Assembly (NCBI RefSeq): GCF_002752675.1
Contig: NZ_CP024608.1
Location: 1,798,001 to 1,862,000, forward strand
Source: Massilia violaceinigra
GTDB lineage: Bacteria > Pseudomonadota > Gammaproteobacteria > Burkholderiales > Burkholderiaceae_D
DNA: 64,000 nucleotides
Direction: 5' to 3'
The translations under genes were made by a program, and so were the position numbers. The notes beneath the pieces are model-generated. The model saw only the letters and a program-made list of their open reading frames with translations. It ran no database searches and had not been told where the DNA came from. Numbering within the stretch: position 1 is the first letter of the stretch; each line of letters begins with the position of its first letter. Shown here in pieces: positions 54,733 through 63,727 of this stretch.

Positions 54733-55208
54733 GGCAACTTTCCTGGCGGGCTATGTCGTATTGTTGCAACAACTCATGTGGCGAAAATCACGCGTCTTTA
54801 CGTGTTGAACTTTGCTCGTCCAGGCCCGGTGCGAGGTGGGCCGTGTCGTCGCCATGTTCGCTACGCCCGGGAGTGCGTAAGGCTAGGGAATATTGCGCCG
54901 CGCCATATGGCACAGGTACAGCTTTAGAACTATGCATCACCGTTAATATGTATGGCAAATACGATTTTGCTTCGTCATTTATATGATCGAAATATAAATG
55001 AAAACGTAATTCCCATGATTTCGGGTCAATTCTTTTCATGCTAGGATGCCCAAGCACTATCAAGATACAGACGGAAGCGTAGTCACAGCGGGGCGATGAA
55101 GGCTGTTTTGTGCGCTGCAAGGCGTGCGGCGGCGCACGTTGCCGGAGCGGGGTGCGAACCGGAACGCAGGATTCATGAGATGGTTAATCGATCTAAGGGA
55201 TTACTTAA
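54733..55208. other. Intergenic region between tal and the TonB-dependent receptor
   Basis: Divergent gap of 476 bases with no convincing gene. It contains site B (54977-54999) and a promoter-like -10 downstream of it. A weak ribosome binding site, AAGGGA, lies ten bases before the receptor start. The tal side shows nothing I can assign. Confidence 0.6.
54977..55047 (+). promoter_or_regulatory. Site B: 23-bp inverted repeat and -10 element
   Basis: ATTTATAT-GATCGAA-ATATAAAT occupies 54977-54999, differing from site A by one base. The hexamer TAGGAT at 55042-55047, preceded by TGC, sits at the same distance from the repeat (65 bases) as the -10 of sites A and C. No good -35 is visible, consistent with activator control. 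Confidence 0.65.
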
Positions 55209-57500
55209 ATGACAATAAAAAGCAAGCAGTTCGCCACCCGTTCGCTGATCGCCCTGGCCGTTGCCAGCGCCTTTCCGGTGCACGCCGCGATGGCCCAGGA
55301 CAAGCTAGCCGAAGAAGCCAAGCCACAGGCCGGCCAGCTGGAAACCGTGATCGTGACCGCGCAGCGCCGTTCCGAGAACATCAAGGACGTGCCGATGGCG
55401 ATCACCACGCTCAAGGGTGAAAAACTCGACGTGCTCACCGCCGGCGGCCAGGACATCCGCTTCCTGTCGGGCCGTTCGCCCAGCCTGAACGTCGAATCCG
55501 ACTATGGCCGTTCGTTCCCGCGCTTTTACATCCGCGGCCAGGGTAATACCGATTTCGATCTGAACGCATCGCAGCCAGTTGGCCTGGTGGTCGACGACAT
55601 CGTGCAGGAAAGCCCGATGTTGAAAGGCTTCCCGGTGTTCGACGTCGACCAGGTCGAAGTGCTGCGCGGCCCACAGGGCACGCTGTTTGGCCGTAATTCC
55701 CCGGCCGGCGTGATCAAGTTCGACTCGGCCAAGCCGCAGATCGGCAAGTCCGACGGCTATGCCACGGTCGGCATCGGCAACTACCGCGCCCGCAATTTTG
55801 AAGGCGCGATCAATCTGCCAATCAGCGATACCGTCGCCGCGCGCGTATCGGCGCAGTCGCAGAACCGCGGCGACCGCGTACATAACAACCGTCCGGGCAA
55901 CGGCACCAAGGATTTCGAGGGTTACCACGACGATGCGCTGCGCCTGCAAGTGCTGGTCAAACCGACCAGTAACTTCAGCGCCCTGTTCAACGTGCACGCG
56001 CGCGACATGGATGGCAGCGCCACCCTGTTCCGCGCGAATATCCTCAAGAAGGGCAGCAATGAACTGGTCGACGGCTTCCAGTACGGCCGCTACGACAGCG
56101 ACGGCGTGAATGAACAGCGCCTCTCGACCGAAGGCGCCAGCATGCGCCTGCGCCTGGACCTCTCCGGCGTCACGCTGCACTCGATCACGGGTTACGAATC
56201 GGCCGACTTCTACAGCCGCGCCGATGTCGACGGCGGCTATGGCGCCGTGTACGCGCAGCCGATGGGCCCGAGCTACGCCAACCAGGCCGCGTTCATCCCG
56301 TTCGTGGTCGAAACGGCGGACGTGCTGCCGAAGCACCGCCAGTTCACCCAGGAGTTCCGCGCGGAGTCGGTCAACACCGGTCCGCTGCAGTGGATCGCCG
56401 GCCTGTTCTACTTCAACGAAGACATCCAGATCGACAGCATCAGCTTCGACTCGCTGGCGCCGGGTAATCCGCAGAACCCGTTCTTCGCGACCCAGTACCA
56501 GGACACCAAATCGTGGGCCGCCTTCGGTTCACTGAACTACACCGTGTCCGACAAGTTCAAGCTGCGTGGCGGTCTGCGCTACACCAACGACAAGAAGAAC
56601 TTCGCCGCCCGGCGCGTCGAGTTGACCACCGCGGGTCCTTTCGGGATCAGCAACGAGTCGACCAACGTGAGCTGGGATATGTCCGGCACCTACGCGCTCA
56701 GCGCCGACAGCAATCTGTTCGCCCGCGTGGCCACCGGCTATCGCGCACCGAGCATGCAGGGTCGTTTGAACGGCCTGGCCGATCGTCCATCGTTCGCCGA
56801 AGCTGAAAAGGCGCTGTCGTACGAAGCCGGTATCAAGCAGGACCTGTTCAATCGCCGCGCGCGCCTGTCGGCCAGCGTGTTCCAGTACCGCGTCAAGGAC
56901 AAGCAGCTGACCGCCGGTTCGGGCCAGATCAACATGAACCAGTTGATCAACGCCGACCGCGTGACCGGCCAGGGCGTGGAACTGGACTTCCAGGCCAACC
57001 TGTCGGACGCACTGCGCATGACCCTGGGCGGCAGCTTCAACGACACCGAGATCAAGGACTCCAAGCTGTTCGTCCAGACCTGCGGCAACGAGCCAAATAC
57101 CAAGGGTCTGAACGGCTGCACGCCAACCGGCGTGGCGGGTCCTTTCGCGTACACGCAGAAACTGAACGGCAACCCGCTGCCGCGCGCACCTAAGTGGCAA
57201 GGCAACTTCACGCTGCGTTACAGCGTGCCGGTGGGCGATGCCGAGTTCTTTGCCTACACCGACTGGGCGTATCGCAGCACCTACAATATGTTCCTGTACG
57301 AAGCCAAGGAATACAAAGCCAAGTCGCTGGTCGAAGGCGGCCTGCGCATGGGCTACAAGTGGGATAACTACGAAGTGGCAGCCTTCGCGCGCAACATCAC
57401 CGACAAAGTGCAGTCGGTCGGCGCGATCGACTTCGACAACCTGACCGGCATGGTCAACGAGCCGCGCAGCTTTGGCGTGCAGCTCAAGGCGACGTTCTAA
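55209..57500 (+). CDS. TonB-dependent receptor
   Basis: A 763-residue outer-membrane receptor. After the signal peptide (HAAMAQ) comes a TonB box-like stretch (LETVIVTAQRRSE), the plug domain (IKDVPMAITTLKGEKL; FYIRGQGNTDFDLNA; EVLRGPQGTLFGRNSPAGVI) and the barrel (ITGYESADFYSRADVDGG and LRGGLRYTNDKKNF), ending in Phe. It belongs to the group commonly used for uptake of iron complexes, vitamins or carbon compounds. Site B and the neighbouring nucleoside transporter suggest a nucleoside-related ligand. A strong terminator follows. Confidence 0.93.
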   Translation: MTIKSKQFATRSLIALAVASAFPVHAAMAQDKLAEEAKPQAGQLETVIVTAQRRSENIKDVPMAITTLKGEKLDVLTAGGQDIRFLSGRSPSLNVESDYGRSFPRFYIRGQGNTDFDLNASQPVGLVVDDIVQESPMLKGFPVFDVDQVEVLRGPQGTLFGRNSPAGVIKFDSAKPQIGKSDGYATVGIGNYRARNFEGAINLPISDTVAARVSAQSQNRGDRVHNNRPGNGTKDFEGYHDDALRLQVLVKPTSNFSALFNVHARDMDGSATLFRANILKKGSNELVDGFQYGRYDSDGVNEQRLSTEGASMRLRLDLSGVTLHSITGYESADFYSRADVDGGYGAVYAQPMGPSYANQAAFIPFVVETADVLPKHRQFTQEFRAESVNTGPLQWIAGLFYFNEDIQIDSISFDSLAPGNPQNPFFATQYQDTKSWAAFGSLNYTVSDKFKLRGGLRYTNDKKNFAARRVELTTAGPFGISNESTNVSWDMSGTYALSADSNLFARVATGYRAPSMQGRLNGLADRPSFAEAEKALSYEAGIKQDLFNRRARLSASVFQYRVKDKQLTAGSGQINMNQLINADRVTGQGVELDFQANLSDALRMTLGGSFNDTEIKDSKLFVQTCGNEPNTKGLNGCTPTGVAGPFAYTQKLNGNPLPRAPKWQGNFTLRYSVPVGDAEFFAYTDWAYRSTYNMFLYEAKEYKAKSLVEGGLRMGYKWDNYEVAAFARNITDKVQSVGAIDFDNLTGMVNEPRSFGVQLKATF

Positions 57501-57520
57501 TCTCCGTCCTGATGCCGTAC

Positions 57521-57562
57521 CGGGCCCCTCACATCGCAAGATGTGCGGGGCCCGTTTTTTTT
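57521..57562 (+). terminator. Terminator of the TonB-dependent receptor gene
   Basis: CGGGCCCC (57521-57528) pairs with GGGGCCCG (57547-57554), with an inner CACATC/GATGTG stem and GCAA loop, followed by eight T. It lies 21 bases after the stop. Confidence 0.95.
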
Positions 57563-57571
57563 GGGAAAACC

Positions 57572-58096
57572 ATGAAGCCACTCTATTCCATGATCGCTGG
57601 CGCAGCATTGTGCGCTCTGTGCTCCTTCGCTTCGGCGCAGGCAAAGAAAGATGAAATGTGCGACGTGATCGACAGCTTTGCCGATGGCATCGCGGTCGAC
57701 GAAAAGCGCTCGATGGAACTGGAGACGCAGTGGGGTGGCAACGCGGTCGGCGAAACGCATTCGATGGAAGTGGCGACGCAGAACAGTGACACCATCGTCC
57801 TGGCGTCGAAGAGCTGCAAGCCCTCTGCCATGGACGAGAAAGGCCGGGTGATCTGCCAATGGATGATGAAGAACACCTCGATGGAATTCATGGGCCATAA
57901 CATCTCGCGCGTCATCGCCTGCGTGACCAAGGGCCCGAAGTTGATCCGCAAAGACGTACACGTAGACTCGCTGTCCGGAGAACTCACAGTGTATGGGCGG
58001 CAGGCCGACATTAACGTCAAGTACCAGTTCAATTCCCGTTACGACAAGCGCAATTTCGTCGCTATCCGCATCACAGGTGCGGAGCCCGAAGAATAA
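57572..58096 (+). CDS. Exported protein of unknown function
   Basis: A 174-residue protein with the signal peptide MKPLYSMIAGAALCALCSFASAQ. The mature part has four Cys (EMCDVID, KSCKPS, VICQWM, IACVTK) and a Gly/Thr/Ser-rich beta pattern; I do not recognise it. The start ATG at 57572 lies nine bases after the T run of the preceding terminator, so it needs its own promoter, not visible. It is followed by the DUF969 gene after 63 bases. Confidence 0.6.
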   Translation: MKPLYSMIAGAALCALCSFASAQAKKDEMCDVIDSFADGIAVDEKRSMELETQWGGNAVGETHSMEVATQNSDTIVLASKSCKPSAMDEKGRVICQWMMKNTSMEFMGHNISRVIACVTKGPKLIRKDVHVDSLSGELTVYGRQADINVKYQFNSRYDKRNFVAIRITGAEPEE

Positions 58097-58159
58097 TAGG
58101 GCGCGACGCCGGTATCGGGTAAGATTCCCCGGCCCCCTGACGGGTCTACCGGAGAATCC

Positions 58160-58852
58160 ATGCAAACAGCAGTGAACCTGTGGCCGCTCATCGGCGTCGC
58201 CGTCATCATTGTCGGCTTCGTGCTGCGCGTGCATCCTGTGCTGGTCGTTGTCGCCGCATGCGGCGCCACCGGCCTGGCCGTGTCGATGCCGGTCGAAACG
58301 CTCCTCGCCTCGCTCGGCACCGCCTTCATCAAAACACGCAACCTGCCGATGATCCTGCTGCTGCCGCTGGCCGCCATCGGCCTGCTCGAACGCTTCGGCC
58401 TCAAGGAGCATGCGCAAGCGAGCATCGCCAAGATCAAATCGGCCACCACCGGCCGCCTGCTGATCGTTTACCTGTTCGTGCGCGAAGTGTCGGCCGCATT
58501 CGGCCTGACCAGCCTTGGCGGCCACCCGTCGATGGTGCGTCCGCTGGTCGCGCCCATGGCCGAAGCGGCCGCCGAAACGCGCAACGGCACCATCAGCGAC
58601 AAGCTGCGCTACCGCATCCGCGCCATGTCGGCCGCCACCGACAACATCGGCCTGTTCTTCGGCGAAGATGTCTTCGTCGCCTTCGGCGCCATCGTCCTGA
58701 TGCAGACCATCCTCGCGGCCGAAGGCATTCCGGTCAATCCGCTGCACATGGCGATGTGGGGCATTCCCACCGCGATCACCGCCTTCATCATCCACGCGTG
58801 GCGCCTGCACCGCTTCGATGCCGAGATTGCGCGCGACGGAGCCGGCAAATGA
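58160..58852 (+). CDS. DUF969 membrane protein
   Basis: A 230-residue inner-membrane protein of the DUF969 family, with about six hydrophobic segments and the conserved YLFVREVSAAFGLTSLGGHPSMVRPLVAPMAEAA and SAATDNIGLFFGEDVFVAFGA. It is always seen with DUF979, and often with pcp; a role in uptake of pyroglutamate or pyroglutamyl peptides has been suggested for that pair from context. The stop overlaps the DUF979 start. Confidence 0.88.
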   Translation: MQTAVNLWPLIGVAVIIVGFVLRVHPVLVVVAACGATGLAVSMPVETLLASLGTAFIKTRNLPMILLLPLAAIGLLERFGLKEHAQASIAKIKSATTGRLLIVYLFVREVSAAFGLTSLGGHPSMVRPLVAPMAEAAAETRNGTISDKLRYRIRAMSAATDNIGLFFGEDVFVAFGAIVLMQTILAAEGIPVNPLHMAMWGIPTAITAFIIHAWRLHRFDAEIARDGAGK

Positions 58853-59808
58853 TCATCCTGCTTGACTATTTCTACCTGGCGCTCGGCGCCATGCTGGCCG
58901 CTTCCGCCGTCATGTCCCTGCGCGACAAGGATAATCCGCGCCGCTATTCGAGCGCCTTGTTCTGGGCCCTGTACGCCGCCGTCTACCTCGTTGGCGAACG
59001 CCTGCCGCCAGCGATTGTCGGCGTGATCATGATCGTGATGGCCCTGATCGCCGGCTGCGGCGGCGTCACCCTGGGCAAATACGGCGTGCGCACGACCGAG
59101 GAAAAGACATCCAGCGCGCGCCGCCTCGGCCACCTGCTGTTCATCCCCGCATTGATCATCCCGGTGGTGACCATGATCGGCTCGACCCTGCTCAAGGACG
59201 TTCACATCGGCGGCCTGCTGCTGCTCGAAACGAAGCACCTGACGCTGGTCAGCCTCGGTTGTGCTTCGGTGCTGGCGGTCGGCGCGGCTTGCTGGCTGAC
59301 GCGCTCCACGCCGGTGCAGGGCATGCGCGAATGGCGCCGCCTGGTCGACGCGGTCGGCTGGGCGGTGGTGCTGCCGCACATGCTGGCCGTCCTGGGGCTG
59401 CTGTTCGCCGAAGCGGGCGTCGGCAAGGCGGTCGCGCACATCACCACCTCGTACATCAACATGGATTCGCGTTTCGTGGCGGTGGTAGTGTTCTGCGTCG
59501 GCATGGCGCTGTTCACGATCATCATGGGTAACGGCTTCGCTGCGTTTCCCGTGATGGCCGGCGGCGTCGGCATTCCGATCCTGATCGGCCAGTACGGCGC
59601 CAACCCTGCGGTGATGGCCGCCATCGGCATGTTCAGCGCCTATTGCGGCACCCTGATGACACCCATGGCCGCCAACTTCAACGTGGTGCCGGTGGTGCTG
59701 CTCGAACTGCCCGACAAGCACGCGGTGATCAAGGCGCAGATACCGACCGCGCTGCCGCTGCTGGTGGCAAATATCTTCCTGCTGTATTTTTTGATGGACC
59801 AGAAATGA
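58849..59808 (+). CDS. DUF979 membrane protein
   Basis: A 319-residue protein with about nine hydrophobic segments; typical of DUF979 are [45 protein letters not shown] and [27 protein letters not shown]. It overlaps the DUF969 gene by four bases and the pcp gene by four bases, so all three are co-translated. It probably forms a two-part transporter with the DUF969 protein. Confidence 0.9.
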   Translation: MIILLDYFYLALGAMLAASAVMSLRDKDNPRRYSSALFWALYAAVYLVGERLPPAIVGVIMIVMALIAGCGGVTLGKYGVRTTEEKTSSARRLGHLLFIPALIIPVVTMIGSTLLKDVHIGGLLLLETKHLTLVSLGCASVLAVGAACWLTRSTPVQGMREWRRLVDAVGWAVVLPHMLAVLGLLFAEAGVGKAVAHITTSYINMDSRFVAVVVFCVGMALFTIIMGNGFAAFPVMAGGVGIPILIGQYGANPAVMAAIGMFSAYCGTLMTPMAANFNVVPVVLLELPDKHAVIKAQIPTALPLLVANIFLLYFLMDQK

Positions 59809-60449
59809 CCAGAACAGTACTGCTGACCGGCTTCGAGCGGTTCAATAAAGAGACGATCAATCCGGCATGGGAGGCGGTGCGCTCGCTGGCCGGCCACGAG
59901 GGCAACGGCTATCGCATTGAAGTGCGCCAGCTCCCGTGCGTGTTCGGCGCCGCGGGCGAGGTGCTGCGCGCGGCGATCGACGAGGTGCGGCCCGCGGTGG
60001 TGATCGCGCTCGGGCAGGCCGGGGGCAGGGTGGACCTGTCGGTGGAACGCATCGCCATCAATATCGACGACGCCCCGATTCCCGACAACGCCCAGTGCCA
60101 GCTCGTCGACCGGCCGGTTGTGGAGGGTGGACCGGCGGCGTATTTTTCGACCCTGCCGATCAAGGCTATCGTCGCAGGTTTGCGCGAGGCCGGCTTGCCG
60201 GCGTCCGTGTCGCAGACAGCGGGCACCTTCGTGTGCAATCACGTTTTTTACAGCCTGATGCACCAGACGGCGGGCCAGGATGTACGGGCAGGCTTCATTC
60301 ACATTCCCTACCTGCCGCAGCAGGCTTCGGCGCACCCCGGGGCGCCCAGCATGGCACTGGCCGACGTGGTGCGGGGGGTGACGATTGCGCTGGAAGTGGC
60401 GCTGGCCGTACGCGACGATGTGTGCGAGGCCGGCGGCGCGGTTTTCTAG
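59805..60449 (+). CDS. pcp: Pyroglutamyl-peptidase I
   Basis: A 214-residue cysteine peptidase that removes N-terminal 5-oxoproline from peptides. The catalytic set is visible: Glu in [15 protein letters not shown], Cys in [15 protein letters not shown] and His in [11 protein letters not shown]. The ATG at 59805 overlaps the DUF979 stop. Its own stop overlaps the end of the LysR gene, on the other strand. Cytoplasmic action on imported pyroglutamyl peptides fits the operon. Confidence 0.95.
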   Translation: MTRTVLLTGFERFNKETINPAWEAVRSLAGHEGNGYRIEVRQLPCVFGAAGEVLRAAIDEVRPAVVIALGQAGGRVDLSVERIAINIDDAPIPDNAQCQLVDRPVVEGGPAAYFSTLPIKAIVAGLREAGLPASVSQTAGTFVCNHVFYSLMHQTAGQDVRAGFIHIPYLPQQASAHPGAPSMALADVVRGVTIALEVALAVRDDVCEAGGAVF

Positions 60450-61345
60450 GTGCTGGGATTGAGGATGTTCAGGAACGCCCGCACCACCGGCGCATCGTCG
60501 AGCGTGGTGTAGGTGATGTACAGATTGGCCGATGGCGGATTGGTCTTGATCGGCAAGAAGATTACGCCCGGCCAGCCGATGCGGCTGGTCGTTTCCGGCA
60601 TCAGCGCCACGCCCAGGCCCGCACCCACCATCGCCAGCAAGGTTTGCGGCTCGGACGCTTCCTGGAAAATCGCCGGCTGAAAACCGGCCTTGATGCAGCA
60701 CTGGATCAGGTAGCGCGGGAAGGCCGACTTGTCCAGCGCCAGCGTGAGCATCGGCTGGTCGGCAATGTCGGTCAGCTCGATCCACGGCTGCGTGGCCAGC
60801 GGATGATGCTCGTTGACCGCCACGCACACGTTCTCGCGAAAACACAGTTCCTGGCGCAGGTTGTCGTGTTTGAGTTCATCTTCATCGAGCTTGGGCTCGC
60901 GCCAGAAACCCACGTCGATCTGCTTGGCGCGCAGCGCTTCGTACTGCACGTTCGGTCCTGACTCATGCAAGGTCCAGGTCACGCGCGGAAACTTGGTCTG
61001 GAATTCTTCGAGCAGGCTGGGAATCGGTCCCCACATGGCCGAACCGACGATGCCGACCCGCAGGCGCCCGACTTCGCCGCGGTCGATCTGGCGGATGGTG
61101 TCGATCGTCATGCGCATCTTGGCCAGCAGGTCCGACGCTTCTCCCATCAGCGCCTTGCCGGCCACCGTCAGCTCGAAGGTGCGGGTAGTGCGCGCGAACA
61201 GGCGCACGCCCAACTCGCTCTCGAGCTTCATGATCTGCTGGCTCAAGGGCGGCTGCGAAATGTGCAGCCGCTCGGCGGCGCGGCTGAAGCTCTTTTCTTC
61301 AGCCACCGCGAGGAAGTACTTGAGCTGTTTCAGGTCGATGGACAT
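60446..61345 (-). CDS. LysR-family transcription regulator
   Basis: A 299-residue LTTR. The N-terminal winged helix includes [38 protein letters not shown]; the effector domain follows from about residue 90. It starts 18 bases after psuG on the same strand and may be co-transcribed with psuG and the kinase gene, while its 3' end faces pcp. Its target could be the psu genes, the DUF969-pcp operon, or the sites A-C; nothing in the sequence decides this. Confidence 0.93.
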   Translation of the reverse strand: MSIDLKQLKYFLAVAEEKSFSRAAERLHISQPPLSQQIMKLESELGVRLFARTTRTFELTVAGKALMGEASDLLAKMRMTIDTIRQIDRGEVGRLRVGIVGSAMWGPIPSLLEEFQTKFPRVTWTLHESGPNVQYEALRAKQIDVGFWREPKLDEDELKHDNLRQELCFRENVCVAVNEHHPLATQPWIELTDIADQPMLTLALDKSAFPRYLIQCCIKAGFQPAIFQEASEPQTLLAMVGAGLGVALMPETTSRIGWPGVIFLPIKTNPPSANLYITYTTLDDAPVVRAFLNILNPST

Positions 61346-61363
61346 GTGGGTATGTGGGTGGAG

Positions 61364-62293
61364 TTAGAGCGGCTGCAGGCCTGGCAGGTTACGCATGGCT
61401 ACGGCCAGCTCGGCGCCTACCTGTGCGTTGTGCTTGACCAGCGCGATGTTGGTCATCAGGCTGCGTCCTTCGGTCAGCGTCTTGATGCGGGCCAGCAGGA
61501 ACGGGGTAACCAGCTTGCCCGCCACGCCGCCGTCGCGCGCTTCCTGCAATGCCTGTTCGGTGATGCCGTCGATTTCTTCCTTCTGCATCGCAAACGCTTC
61601 CGGCACAGGATTGCTGACGACGATGCCGCCATTGAGGCCGAGCTGCCATTTGGTCTGGATGAAGGATGCCTGCTCCAGCGCCGAATCGAGCTGGAAGTCG
61701 GCCTTGAAGCCGCTGTCGCGCGTGAAGAAGGCAGGGAAGGCCGGCTGGCCGACGCTGATCACCGGCACGCCGTGGGTTTCCAGGTATTCGAGCGTGAGGC
61801 CGATGTCGAGGATCGACTTGACGCCGGCGCACACCACCGCCACGTTGGTGCGGGCCAGTTCCTGCAGGTCGGCCGAGATGTCGAAGCTGGTCTCGGCACC
61901 GCGGTGCACGCCGCCGATGCCGCCGGTGACGAACACGTGGATGCCGGCCAGCTGCGCGCAGATCATGGTGGCGGCCACAGTGGTGGCGCCAAGGCGGCCT
62001 TGCGAGAGCACGTACGGCAGGTCGCGGCGGGATACTTTCATCGCGTCCGGCGACGTGGCCAGCAGTTCGAGCTGCTCGGCCACCAGGCCGATGCAGATTT
62101 TGCCTTCGATGATGGCGATCGTGGCCGGCACGGCGCCGGCGGCGCGGATCACGTGCTCGACTTCCTGCGCCATCGTGACGTTTTGCGGGTACGGCATACC
62201 GTGCGAGATGATGGTCGACTCCAGGGCGACGATCGGCTTGCCGGCGGAACGGGCGGCGGCGACTTCGGGCGAGAACAAGAGGTATTGGTGCAT
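61364..62293 (-). CDS. psuG: Pseudouridine-5'-phosphate glycosidase
   Basis: PsuG splits pseudouridine-5'-phosphate into uracil and ribose-5-phosphate. The 309-residue protein has [16 protein letters not shown] near the N terminus, the catalytic Lys region of the family ([16 protein letters not shown]), [20 protein letters not shown] and [14 protein letters not shown]. The ATG at 62293 was chosen since it begins the family's usual N terminus and is two bases after the kinase stop. With the PfkB kinase it forms a pseudouridine salvage pair. Confidence 0.95.
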   Translation of the reverse strand: MHQYLLFSPEVAAARSAGKPIVALESTIISHGMPYPQNVTMAQEVEHVIRAAGAVPATIAIIEGKICIGLVAEQLELLATSPDAMKVSRRDLPYVLSQGRLGATTVAATMICAQLAGIHVFVTGGIGGVHRGAETSFDISADLQELARTNVAVVCAGVKSILDIGLTLEYLETHGVPVISVGQPAFPAFFTRDSGFKADFQLDSALEQASFIQTKWQLGLNGGIVVSNPVPEAFAMQKEEIDGITEQALQEARDGGVAGKLVTPFLLARIKTLTEGRSLMTNIALVKHNAQVGAELAVAMRNLPGLQPL

Positions 62294-62295
62294 GG

Positions 62296-63450
62296 TCAGT
62301 CCTGGTAAAGTGCGTTGAACGGCTGCTGGGCGCCGGGAAGGGCGTCGGGATTCGGAATCTCGGCGAGGACTTCCGCCGTCAGGTAAGGGCATACGGTTTC
62401 TTCGCTGGCGAGCGTCATGGCAGACAGTTGCAGGCCGCGGCGACAGGCCAGCGTCATGTCGTCGCTGCCCTGGAACAGGGACCAGCATACCGCAGCGGCA
62501 AAGGCGTCGCCCGCACCGGTGACGTCGACGATGTGCGCAGGCGGCGCGTCGAGCTGGGCGATGCCGTCAGCAGTGGTGTAGACCACGCCGGTGGCGCCGC
62601 GCGTGACGATGACGTCTTGCGCGCCCTTCGCCTGCAAGCTGCGGCAGGCCGCCAGGAAGTCGGCGTCGGTCAAAAGCCGCGCGCCGATGCGGGTTTCGAG
62701 CTCGCCCTGGTTCAGAATGAGCAGGCGCAGGCCGTGCAGGTCGTCCGGCAGGTTGGCCATCTTGGGCTGAGATACCGCCACCAGCACCAGCGGCACGGCA
62801 TCGCGCGCGGCGTCGTCGAGCAGGGCGCGCAGGGTGTCGCGTGGCAGGTTCAGGTCGGCCACGGTCAAGGCGCCGGCCGCGCGCTGCGGCTGGCGCGTGG
62901 CCAGAAAGGCGGGCGTGAGCGCGTCGTACAGGGCCATGTCGGCCAGCGCGAGTATCATTTCGCCGTGGTCGTCGAGTACCGCGGTGTAGGTGCCGCTGCA
63001 TACGCCCGTCAGGTGCAGGGTGGCGCGGGTATCGATGCCGGTTGCCTCGGCGTGCGCCAGCAGCGCCTTGCCGGACGAATCGTCGCCGATAGCCGTGATC
63101 AGCGCCACCGGCGCCGACAGGCGCGCCAGGTTCTCGGCGATATTGCGGGCCACGCCACCGAACGATTCGTCCTGGCGCGCGGGATTCGAGGTGCCCATCT
63201 TGAGTGTGGCGAGGGAGCGCAGTTTGCGATCGAGATTGGCCGCGCCGAGGCAGACGATCGGCCGGTTATCGGGCAGCACGTAGGCGCGTCCGAGCAGGCG
63301 CCGGTCGCGGATCAGGCCTGCGATATAGCCGGCCACCGCGGAGCGCGACAAGCCCAGCACCGATGCCAGATCCTGCTGCGAGATAAAGGGATTAGCGCGG
63401 ATCAATTCGTACAACTGGTCTTTTTTGGAGAGTTCGGTCACAATGAGCAA
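62296..63450 (-). CDS. PfkB-family kinase with N-terminal helix-turn-helix, likely pseudouridine kinase
   Basis: A protein of about 384 residues. The first 55 residues form a winged helix-turn-helix ([34 protein letters not shown]), like E. coli YeiI; the rest is a ribokinase-type domain with [15 protein letters not shown] and the catalytic [13 protein letters not shown]. Coupled to psuG it probably phosphorylates pseudouridine to 5'-phosphate. The start is TTG at 63450, or GTG at 63441 in frame; neither has a good ribosome binding site. The DNA-binding part may control its own operon at the palindromes just upstream. Confidence 0.85.
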   Translation of the reverse strand: MLIVTELSKKDQLYELIRANPFISQQDLASVLGLSRSAVAGYIAGLIRDRRLLGRAYVLPDNRPIVCLGAANLDRKLRSLATLKMGTSNPARQDESFGGVARNIAENLARLSAPVALITAIGDDSSGKALLAHAEATGIDTRATLHLTGVCSGTYTAVLDDHGEMILALADMALYDALTPAFLATRQPQRAAGALTVADLNLPRDTLRALLDDAARDAVPLVLVAVSQPKMANLPDDLHGLRLLILNQGELETRIGARLLTDADFLAACRSLQAKGAQDVIVTRGATGVVYTTADGIAQLDAPPAHIVDVTGAGDAFAAAVCWSLFQGSDDMTLACRRGLQLSAMTLASEETVCPYLTAEVLAEIPNPDALPGAQQPFNALYQD

Positions 63451-63455
63451 TCATT

Positions 63456-63509
63456 AAACAATTGTTTGCGATAGTAGACAATTGTCTTAATGCTGTCAAT
63501 CAATGATTG
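63456..63509. promoter_or_regulatory. Cluster of palindromes upstream of the kinase-psuG operon
   Basis: AAACAATTGTTT (63456-63467) and AGACAATTGTCT (63476-63487) share the core ACAATTGT and have centres 20 bases apart, two turns of the helix. A third dyad, CAATCA-A-TGATTG, lies at 63497-63509. This is the pattern expected for an operator bound by a regulator dimer pair. Confidence 0.65.
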
Positions 63510-63569
63510 TGTCTCGCTCTCCTATAGTGTGCCTGATTGGCGGGCGGGGTCCAATCGATTCTAGCGTGT

Positions 63570-63640
63570 ATTTATATGTTACGCGTATAAATGAGGAAGA
63601 AAAATGGTATTTGCCATACATATCCCCGATCATGCATAGT
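63570..63640 (+). promoter_or_regulatory. Site C: 23-bp inverted repeat with downstream promoter
   Basis: ATTTATAT-GTTACGC-GTATAAAT occupies 63570-63592. TTGCCA at 63611-63616 and CATAGT at 63635-63640 are placed exactly as in site A, 41 and 65 bases from the repeat start, and AATGGTATTTG precedes the -35 end in both. It lies 88 bases before the phosphorylase start. Confidence 0.72.
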
Positions 63641-63727
63641 TATAATAGTTAGCGAACCCATTCTCCACGCCGCCTGCATCCTCCGCGTCGCGTGGCAGCG
63701 CCCTCCCCGAACAGATAAGGAATCCTC

